Part shown: in pieces, positions 11,587 through 21,200 of the stretch
How positions within the stretch are numbered: position 1 is the stretch's first letter
Layout: every line of letters starts with the position of its first letter
Source: Microcyclospora pomicola
Lineage: Eukaryota > Ascomycota > Dothideomycetes > Capnodiales
Direction: 5' to 3'
DNA: 64,000 nucleotides
NCBI GenBank assembly: GCA_002786065.1
Contig: NHNY01000004.1
Coordinates: 806,001 to 870,000, forward strand
Made by a program: the position numbers and the translations under genes
Notes under the pieces: model-generated
What the model was told of the DNA's origin: nothing
What the model saw: only the letters and a program-made list of their open reading frames with translations
The model's database searches: none

Positions 11587-12080
11587 ATGCCTATCACTTG
11601 GGACGGTATGCCATCCTTGACCTGTTCATATGTACTGTTACTGATGACTTCCAGCTGAAATGGATCGCAAGCTCTTCCTTGCGGTACTGGAGACTTCCGA
11701 AGTCTCTGTCAACACCTCCGCCGTCGCCGAACGACTTTCTACCGAGAAACAACCTTGTACGGCGATGGCTGTGCAGAAGCGTCTCCAAAAGCTCAAAACC
11801 ATGGTCAAGGCTGGGTCAGTTTGCACGGAGCACTTCGTATCCACAGTCATACTAACAGTGTTTGCGCAGGACGGCTGGAGAGGGCGATGCTACCCCAAAG
11901 ACCAAAGGCAAGACTTCGCCTCGCAAACGCCAGGCTGAGTTCGTGGAAGACAAATCTCCTTCGAAAACGAGAAAGACGAAGAGTGCTGGGAAAGAGCAGG
12001 AGGATGATTTGGATACTCTCAGCGAACACGGCGAGAACACGGGTAATGTCAAACAGGAGGCATCGGAGGAATTCACTTGA
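11587..12080 (+). CDS. small Myb/SANT-like protein D
   Basis: Function unknown; 129 aa from three exons (11587-11605, 11655-11814, 11870-12080). The first coding exon is only 19 nt (MPITWD plus one base). The SANT-like unit is DRKLFLAVLE, then NTSAVAERL, then AMAVQKRLQKLKTMVKAG; a Lys-rich segment (TKGKTSPRKRQAEF, PSKTRKTKSAGKE) and an acidic tail follow. Intron 1 is phase 1 immediately after Trp-Asp (codons tgg gac g), the same place and phase as in gene E and different from genes A-C. Intron 2 has a clean ACTAAC branch site. A nuclear role is inferred. Confidence 0.75.
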
Positions 12081-12883
12081 CCTGTTCCGATCTTCCATGG
12101 TCACAGTATGTGCTTAGGCATGTGATTCGAAAGACAGCATTTGCTGTCTCCAGTACTCGACGTGGGTCGGTGGATTGACCGTGTACCGTGTACGATACCT
12201 GGTAACTCTTCACTATGATGATCTGTACCTTTCTGCCCGAGCTCATACCGTGCTGCCTTCACTCGTGACCGGCACACCCTCAGATTCGCTTGTGCGCTAC
12301 GCCAATCGTTGAGAAAAGTGGGGCTCTGTTCAAGGGTCCTGGTACTTCAGCTGTTTTGGCTTGTGACAGACCCAACAACCAATACGACGAGCTTGTCAAC
12401 AACACTCATACAACGCACTTCCGCTTCCTCTCGTCGACCACCTCATTGCAGCTCCTGCTTTCGATCTTTTCTTGTCACATCATTGGCGCGTGCGAAACGG
12501 TGGCAGCGAGACGAAACAAATCGATCAAGACTGGTAAGCAAACAGGAGCCACGGTACGATTCAGTCACGTCGAGTGCAGCAGTGGCAGCTGGCGGAGATT
12601 ATACCACATTGTTTGCGTTGTGAACTCGACCGTTCACTTCATTTGGCCTCATCGAGTTTCGTCAAATCACTTCTCCCTCCCTGCAATTTGGCATCTTCAC
12701 GTGCTAGCTCGTCTTGCACGGGTCATTGAGCAGGATCCTCACTTTCACCAGCTCACTCGATCATCTCTGAGCTGGCCCGCTTACTTTGAAATCTTCGTTG
12801 TGACTTGAGTCTGCACAGCGTCACAACCTGTTTGGTCCTTTGCTTACAGTGCTCCAGTGCTCACAGGTCCTTCATTGGAGAAA
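12081..12883. other. intergenic between genes D and E
   Basis: About 0.8 kb. A 172-codon plus-strand open frame (12290-12808) has no recognisable domain and was not accepted. The right end is the leader of gene E. Confidence 0.5.
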
Positions 12884-14893
12884 ATGCGCAATTACGATGG
12901 CTTCAAGGGGGACGAGGAGGACAGCGACGACTATGACCCTGACGAGGGCCGCACCTTCCTTAGCGACATGAACACGGAGAAGAAGAAGCGCAAGTCGGCG
13001 GCTGGTCGCAAGCTGTTGCGCTGGGATTGTGAGTTGTCTTCCCCCATTGAAGCTACTTGACTCATCTGACCGTGTCTACCATTGGGTACATACAGGCGAT
13101 ATCGATCAGCTTGTCCTGTTGTGCGTGGACCATGTCTGTACAAAGCAAGGCATCTTCATACCTTGGGACCTTGTCGGCAAGGAGATCAACGATACCCTCA
13201 CGGGAGAGGCTATCAAGCAGCACCTTGTGAAAGTGAGGAAGGCTCGCGAGATTCACGGTCGGCAGGTGCCAACAAAGCTTGCACCGAATGAGCGCCGCAA
13301 GACAGCCGATACTCATGTTCCGGTGACGCCTGTCAGAGCTCGTCCGAGCAAGATCAAGATCGATAAAAAGATGGATGACCAGATGAGCAGTGCCGAGAAA
13401 CCTCTCAGCAATCTTGTCTATCTCCCAGGCCAGAAAACCTCGACAGTCAAGACTGGAGCGAGGAAGCCGCGGGGCATAACAGTGAAAGATGAAGTGCCTT
13501 CCACATCTGAGCGATCTGCCAAGAGTGGCTCTGGTTTGAAGACAGAACCCAAGTCCGCCACTCGTGGCGGCAAACGCAGCCGCGTGACCCAGAAGATAAT
13601 CAAGGAAGAAGACTCTGACTCGGATTTCGAGTCCCCGTCAAAGAAGATGAAGACAAAGGTAGTAAAGCCAAAGGCCAAGCCTCAACTTTCAAGTATTGTC
13701 ACATTGCGTACTTTGCCAAAGCGCAATTACGCGGAACCTATCTTGGACGATGCCGAAGCCTTCGATGGCGTGAAGGCTAGCCCGAAGACGGGTGTGCCAG
13801 TCAAGCCGAACGTTTTGCACTCTTCATCTAGCGCGAGCTCTGGTGAGTGTCTCGTCAAGATGAATTGACTTCAAGCCCACTGACATGACCTCGTAGATCT
13901 TCGCGGGTCTTATACCGGTGCCGGCAACATGCTGAGCCCCACGTCATCTCAGTACAAGCATGAAGGCCAAAGCGCGGCAGCACAGAGCACGGTGACACAC
14001 ACAATGCCCCAATACATTTCAGTTGGTCGCACGGATGAATCGTTCGCAGAAGACAACCCTCCACCGTACGAAGACAATTACACGATGTTCGGCGTCCGTG
14101 AAGTGGGTGCCAGGCCGATCGATCTCTATAATGGTGTTGCAAACAACACATTCTTCGGGTACAATGAAGGTATGCTTGCTACACTCCTTGACCTTACGTA
14201 CGCTAACAGAACAAAGAAACTTCAGCCCCTCGCACCATGCGTGGTGAAATGAGCGCTACTTTGGGGCACCGCCGCAGCGGTCGCACACCTCAGCTCACGC
14301 AGACGTACTCTGACGTGAGGAACGGCAACACGACTCATGCCTCCGGGCTCGACGACTTCAATGAGCTCAGTAGTCCCTTCAGCTCCCAAAGCAGTTTCAG
14401 CAATGGAAGTTCGGGACAATCCGGCTTGGCCAGCTCTGAGATCGGACACATCCTCATCGGCAACGGTACTGGAAGCGGGGACTCTATCATCACACCCACG
14501 ACTGTGACTTTCGGGCTTGACGCGGGTGCTCGCATGAATGGACTGCCACAACCGTACAGTCTGGGCGGAGACTCGTCCGTCACCTTTGGCCCGCCCACGA
14601 CTGTGCACCATCCCAGCGACGGCATGCAGTACTACTCAGGCATGACTCAAAACCTCGGCGGTACCATGGCTTATGGAATGAGTAATCTGGGTTTGAACGG
14701 TGGTGTAAACAATGCCGATCAATCCTTCGATAGCAGCTACGCCTCCTTCAACAACGGAAACAGCCAAGGCCCCCACTACAACCAGAGTACTTACTCGAGT
14801 GGTCCGTTCAATGCCGCCGAGTACGAGCACCAGTTCGAGAACGATGATATCTTCGGCAGCTCACTTGTGAACATGTACGATGATGTGGAATGA
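12884..14893 (+). CDS. large Myb/SANT-like protein E
   Basis: Function unknown; 610 aa, four exons (12884-13028, 13096-13842, 13897-14169, 14226-14893). An acidic N-terminus and basic KKKRKSAAGRK lead into the SANT-like unit RWDCDIDQLVLLCVDHV, IFIPWDLVGKEIN and GEAIKQHLVKVRKARE (about residues 46-100). A long Lys/Ser-rich region with NLS-like KKMKTKVVKPKAKP follows, then an Asn/Ser/Gly-rich C-terminus (about residues 385-610) that looks like a low-complexity activation-type region. Intron 1 is phase 1 directly after Trp-Asp, as in gene D. The last intron uses a GCTAAC branch and the acceptor ending at 14225; an earlier AG would cause a premature stop. A transcription-regulator role is inferred from layout. 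Confidence 0.75.
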
Positions 14894-15902
14894 GCTACTT
14901 TTTGGATCGTCCGCACAGCCTCAAATTCTGTCGAACCACTGTCGAAGATAGGAGCTGCACACGATCAGCAGTGATATCGAGTCTTTGGAACTATCAGGGT
15001 ACGAGCATGCTGGCACAAAGGTCGTGCTGTCAACAGTTCCATACCAAAAAGCATGAAAACATTGGTATACGAGCCATACATTACTGACGCATAAGACGGA
15101 GTATGCCACCCCTTGAACAGCAAGGTCTCTGTCCCAGCTGTCGGTTTCGAAGGTATGCATGAGTTTCACCTTCTCGTGCGCTAGATTCCAGTTCCTAGGT
15201 TGGAAGTAGGGGCAACATTGCAGAGCACGAAATCCTGAGAGGAACTTGGTGTGGTCTTGACACAAAGAACCTTTCACGGTGCCTAGTTCGATGCTGCATG
15301 TCTTCATGGACATTCAAAGGTTTCGATGCAAGAATATCGGAATCAAAATCATCACATCTTCCCATGCTTTCGACGGATCTGTCGTTACAAGTAGTTACCA
15401 AATGGCGAATGAACACTTGACTTCCATTGTCTCATCTTCTCATCTGAATTTCATGCCCATCATTCCAAATAGATCATCATTATGTATTTTGATCTCCATT
15501 GCGATCGCGAGTGACTGTGCTGTTCGACAGACCCTGACCTGGTGATCAATTCTGGTCAAGTTGATCGATTCACTTTATTGAGGAATTTTCGAAGACTTCA
15601 GCGGCCAGATGGTAGTTACTGACACAAGTACGACGTACGATGATTTACCCAACCTTTACACGATACATACATATCGAAAACGAGTGCGGTGATGCAGGGC
15701 TCCCAGCAGGCGGCCCAAGGGGTATTCGCTCGAGTTGTCATGCCTCAGGCATCCAAGGGCTCACCCCTCCAACACCCCACCCTCGAATGCTGATTATTGG
15801 ACCAACACCGCCAAATCTCCGAAATAGTCACACATCTAGCAACAGAAGCTTGAAACCAGTTTCACGACACACCTTCACAGATTCGTCCCAACATATAGCA
15901 CA
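14894..15902. other. intergenic before seryl-tRNA synthetase
   Basis: About 1 kb, visibly more A/T-rich than the coding parts. No gene supported; the last 100 bases form the leader of SES1. Confidence 0.5.
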
Positions 15903-17425
15903 ATGTTAGATGTCAACGATTTCATCAAAGACCGCGGAGGTGATCCCGCAAAGATCAAGGAGTCACAGCGTCGCCGCCATGCGCCAGAAGAGGTGGTGGA
16001 CGAGGTGATCGCCATGTTCGAGGACCACCGCCAAACGCAATACGCCGCAGCAACCGACATGGGTGCTAAGATCAATCAAAAGCAGAAGGAGATGACCGCA
16101 AATAGGAAGAGCAAAGGGAGCCCCGAGGAATTTGAGGCATTGAAGAAGGAGAAGGAGGAGTTGGCCAAGAAGCAGACCGAGATGCTGGCGCTGGCTGCGG
16201 AAAAGCAAAGTGCCTTACTCAAGAAAGCCAAGAGTATCGGGAACTATGTGCATGAATCAGTACCAATCTCTGACAACGAGGACAACAACGCATTGATTCG
16301 AGACTGGAAGCCTGAAGGAGTGGAGGTTAGCAAAAAGGAATGCATGTCGCACCACGAGGTGCTCACCCGGATAGACGGTTACGATCCAGAGCGTGGCGTG
16401 AAGATTGTAGGACACAGAGGCTACTGCTTGACTGGATATGGTCTCTTCCTCAATCTTGCTCTCGTCAACTACGGCCTGGAGTTCCTATTCGGCAAAGGCT
16501 ACACACCAAACCAGCCACCTTTCTTCATGCTACGAGAGGCTATGGCTAAGACCGCTCAGCTCGAACAATTCGACGAGGAGCTTTACAAGGTCACCGAGAA
16601 GGAGAACGATCCAGCCACAGACAAGTACCTGATCGCTACTTCAGAACAGCCAATCTCCGCTCTTCACGAAGGCGAGTGGCTCGACAACAAGACGCTCCCA
16701 ATCAAATACGCAGGATATTCGACTTGCTTCCGCAAAGAAGCCGGTTCACACGGAAAAGATGCATGGGGCATCTTCCGAGTGCATCAGTTCGAGAAGATTG
16801 AACAGTTCATCTTCTGCAAGCCCGAGGATAGCTGGGAACACTTTGACAACATGATCAACACGTCAGAAGAATTCTACAAAAGCTTGAACATCCCATACCG
16901 AGTAGTGGCCATTGTCTCAGGCGCGCTCAACAATGCCGCTAGTAAGAAATACGATCTCGAAGCCTGGTTCCCATACCAGGGCGAGTACAAGGAGCTGGTA
17001 TCCTGCTCGAACTGCACAGACTACCAGACTCGGGAGCTTGAGATTCGGTAAGCAGTACCACCAAGTTCTGTTCTGTTGACACGAAGCTGACTCTCCACAC
17101 TAGCTACGGCCAAAAGAAGCAAAACGAAGTCCACAAGTCCTACGTGCACGCACTTAATTCCACATTGTGCGCAACGGAGCGTGCACTGTGCTGTGTGCTC
17201 GAGAACTACCAGCGCGAGGACGGTATCGAAGTTCCTGAGGTTCTGCGCAAGTACATCCCTGGACAGCCGGAGTTCCTGCCGTATGTGAAGGAACTACCAA
17301 AGGACTCGACCAGCTTGAAGGCCAAAGACAAGGCGGATGCTGGCAAGGGTGGCGTGGCGAAGCTGCCGAAGGAAGGCGAGGTGGTCGAGAGACCGAAGCA
17401 CAAGGCCGAGGAGGTCAAGTCGTAG
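15903..17425 (+). CDS. SES1: cytosolic seryl-tRNA synthetase
   Basis: Class II aminoacyl-tRNA synthetase charging tRNA-Ser (and tRNA-Sec type acceptors where present) with serine in the cytosol. Two exons, 15903-17047 and 17104-17425, give 488 aa. The N-terminal helical arm (about residues 25-115) is Lys/Glu-rich coiled coil that grips the tRNA variable arm. The catalytic core shows TSEQPISALHEGEW, motif 2 (CFRKEAGSHGKDAWGIFRVH, about 273-300) and motif 3 within NAASKKYDLEAWFP to YQTRELEIRYG (about 343-384), with the SCSNCTDYQ segment of eukaryotic enzymes. The C-terminal Lys-rich tail is typical of fungal cytosolic SerRS. No mitochondrial targeting sequence is seen. Confidence 0.97.
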
Positions 17426-18283
17426 TGTTTTGTCCAGCCTGGAATGATGCTCAGAAGCGGCGGTGTAGCGACCTGAGTGATGCGGTTCATACTGCATCGG
17501 CAATGATGCAATCCAGTCATGCTTCAAAACTACCTTTGCGCGCCCAAGTTTACAAGTACGGCAATGCTCGAGTGTACCAAGAACCTGCGCCCTCTAAATC
17601 ACACATTGATGATTATTTGCGAAGCCCACAGATCGACACTATGCACCTAGGTTCAATGTGACACAGAAGGTAAGTCCAGGTACACGACTTTACAAGTGAA
17701 TGCATTCCATTATATTTACGCTCTATACACTGATCTCCAAAATGTCCTACTTCGCCTCACGCTCCCGCAACCACCATGCGTTCTTCGTACGCTGCACAAA
17801 TTTTCTCCCACTTCCCTCCAACTGCCAGATAACAAACAGCACATCCGCCGCCCTTCTCCGACCTGAGATGAGTTCGCCTCCCTCCAGCTGATGACTCTGT
17901 ATGTACAAAGAAACCTTCGCAGCACCTCTGAGACCTTGCTCACCACCTATTCCGCGGTAAGACTTGGAACTCGATCGTCGTGAGCGCTGTGGGTAACAGA
18001 TATGCCTCCACATGAGCGGCATGCGTAAAAGCGCATAGTCGCAAACTGAGCAAATGACAAAGTGACGAAGGCGTTCCGAGACGCCGTACTAAAAAAAAAG
18101 AATCCTCCCGATGGAGATATGTAAAGTGGTTGGTGGTAAAGAACGCTGCACGCAAGAGCCGTCTGGGCATTTAACCCCGGCGGTCAAAATTGGTTGTAAT
18201 GAAAAAAGCTATGTGAATTCCACGCAAATGTTCATCGTGGTGGTGATAGTGGTGTTATGTGCTCATGCTTCGAGCCTATGAGA
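17426..18283. other. convergent intergenic region SES1 / ABC transporter
   Basis: About 0.86 kb between two convergent genes; expected to hold both 3' UTRs. A run of nine A residues occurs near 18090. No gene supported. Confidence 0.5.
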
Positions 18284-21200
18284 TTACTCGTCATCCACCA
18301 GCTTGCGCGCGTCATGTGCTTTCTTCGCGATGCGCTCGAGGGTTTCGAGATCGCCGCTCATCTCACACATGCCGCGGAAGATGCCCTTAGGGGACTTGAC
18401 GAGATCGTACGGGTCGCCGTATTCGATGACCTCTCCTTTGTCCAACACCAGGACTTTGTCGTAATCGATGATGGTCTGCAGTCGATGTGCAATAGTGATG
18501 GTGGTGTTCTTGATCTCGCGGATGGTTTCTTGGATCTTGGCATCGGTGGCATAGTCGATGGAGGCTGTTGCCTCGTCCATGAGCAGGACTTTCGGGCCTT
18601 TGAGCATGGCGCGCGCGAGACAGAGGAGCTGACGTTGGCCTTGTGAGAGATTGGAGCCGGATTCGGCAACGGGCGAGTTGAGATTGCGGAAGATGTTTTT
18701 GTTCTCGAACGTGCTGGGGGCTGTTGAGGCGGTGGGACTACTGGGTACAATATCCGAGGTTTTGACTTGTGCAGAATCGTGCTTCTTCGCTGAGGAAGCG
18801 GGTTGTGGTGTGCCGGGACGAGAAGGCGTGCCGGAAGCAGTCCCAGAAGCAGTGCCAGATGGAGGACTGATTAGCTGGACGCGACGAAGAGCAGTCAAGA
18901 TGTCCTCGTCCGTGAAAAGACTGAAGGGATCAAGATTGCTGCGAATCGTTCCCGTGAACAAGGTCGGATCTTGAGGGACCATGACAATGTTCTCTCGTAG
19001 ATCCTGTAGGCCAATAAGGCCAATATCGACGTCGTCAACGAGGATTTTACCTTCCTCGGCCTCTAAAGCACGGAAGAGTGCCAGTGCGAGCGAACTCTTA
19101 CCAGCTCCAGTACGACCGACAATGCCGACTTTTTCCCCAGACATGATCTTGAAGGTCAGGCGCTTCAGCACAAAGTCAAAATCGCTCCGGTACCTTGTGC
19201 TATAGCCGATGAACTCGACTGATCCTTTGCTCGGCCAATTAGCTGGTGGCCTATTGTCGGGAATGATATAGTCGGCCTCCTGGTCCACGTCTAGATACTC
19301 CTTCACACGCTCGACGGCGTTCATGTTCTGCTCATTGCTGGCATATAGACGGACGAACCAGAGGACGTTCTCGGTGAACGTCACGGCATATGTCATCGCT
19401 AGACCAGCAGCACCAGCATCGACACTACCACTGCTGGTGATGACGAAGACTCCGGTGGAAAATGCGACAAGGGCACCAACAATATCCACACGAAACGCAA
19501 GCCATCGGTTAGCGGCCCAGAGATAGATGAAGGGCCGTGAGTGGGTGTTGATGCGATCCAGATTGTCGCGGATGAAGCGACGCTCGTCGCCATACGCGCG
19601 GATGGTGGTCATCCCAGATAGCGTCTCACCAAACTGCTGGTACAGCGGGCTTCGTTGGATTGATTCCAGACGTTTCAGATCGCGCGACGAGCTGATGTAG
19701 AATCTGCCGATGAGGAAGTATAGTATCGTGATGAATATGCCTGCCACGAGGAAACCTGGAGTGATGATCGAAATGAGAACGACGATGGTCACGATAGAAG
19801 CCATACAGTGTACCACACCGACAGCGACCGGAGCAATTTCCTGATCGACAGCCTCAATGTCTTTAGAGAAGCGGTTCATCATCTGACCTAGTGGGGTGCC
19901 ATCAAAAAAGCGAAATCGAGCATGCGCAACCGATTCCATAAGCTGACGATGAATACGCCGCGAAGCTGCGATGGAACCGCCGAAGAGGACGCCCTCGCGG
20001 AGAAGTGTGATTGCCATGTAGCCAAGGCCAAGAACAGCATATACTCCAAGGTAGAATCCGGCGTCGACACCAGAGTCTAGTGAGTGCAGTGCTCCTCTGC
20101 TTGCAGTTGGCTTGAATAATGCCGGAATGTTCCAACTACATGAACCGCTCCGCAGACAGGTGAAAGAGCCTGAGATACCGACAGGCACGTGGGTAATTGT
20201 GGAGTTGTGATGCATACCAGTGATGGTGATAGCTTCGTGTCTGGTATACGCATTCGCCCACTGTCGGATCCAGACATTTGTGGCCACCTGTGAGACTTGC
20301 TGTAGGATAAAGCACAACGCTGCGACTGACCAGTATACCCAGCCACCCATATAGCGAAGGTACATCAGAATGATCTTTAGCTTCACTGCACCCTCAGCTT
20401 TCGATTCTTGGTTGATAGTGTTGATAGGTTTATTCATGCCAGGGATGTCCTTGGAGACAATTCTAGTCAATGGATCGTCCGGTATAGCACTGTCGGCCTC
20501 AGGCTCGGGCAAGCTGACATGCCCATTTGTATCTGTATGCGTTCCGTTCGTTTCCGCGTCCACACCAAGGTCTGAAGGCACTCTAGATGGAAGTGCAGAC
20601 GTGCTATGCGAACGTGCTGCGTCGAATTTCGAGGCATCCTCAGCAAGCTTACCCGAGGCGATGACCTCTTCCGCGGTACCTTGTACCACTGCTCTTCCAT
20701 TCTCCAAGACAACCGCATACTCCGCGTAGGGAAGACACAATATTGAGTTGTGCGTGACCAAAATACAAGTACGATTGTACATGAGCTCGCCCATCAGTGC
20801 TTTCTCGAAGATCCATTTGGCAGTGTGCGAGTCAACGGCGCTGAGGACATCGTCCAGGATAACGTGTCTGGCATCGCAGTAGAGGGCACGAGCCAAGCTG
20901 ATGCGTTGTTTTTGCCCGCCGGAAAGCGTGACACCTTTCTCACCGACAAGTGTTTGATCGCCGCCATCCAGGATCTCGAGATCGCGTTGTAAAGAGCACG
21001 CCACGATCACTTTCTTATAGCGACGAGCATCCCATTCACTCGCAAAGATGATGTTCTCCTTGATGGTGCCGTTGACAAGCCAGGCCTGCTGCGCACAATA
21101 AGCTACGCTCTCGGTCAGGCCGGTTTCGGAGTTCCGACGCAAGCTTTCCCTACTGCGGCCACCAGGAAGATAGACAGAGCCTTCGTACAACGTCATCTCA

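Noticed and set aside
12290-12808. 172-codon plus-strand frame between Myb/SANT-like genes D and E
   Set aside because: No domain, biased composition, ends shortly before gene E; likely leader or chance frame.
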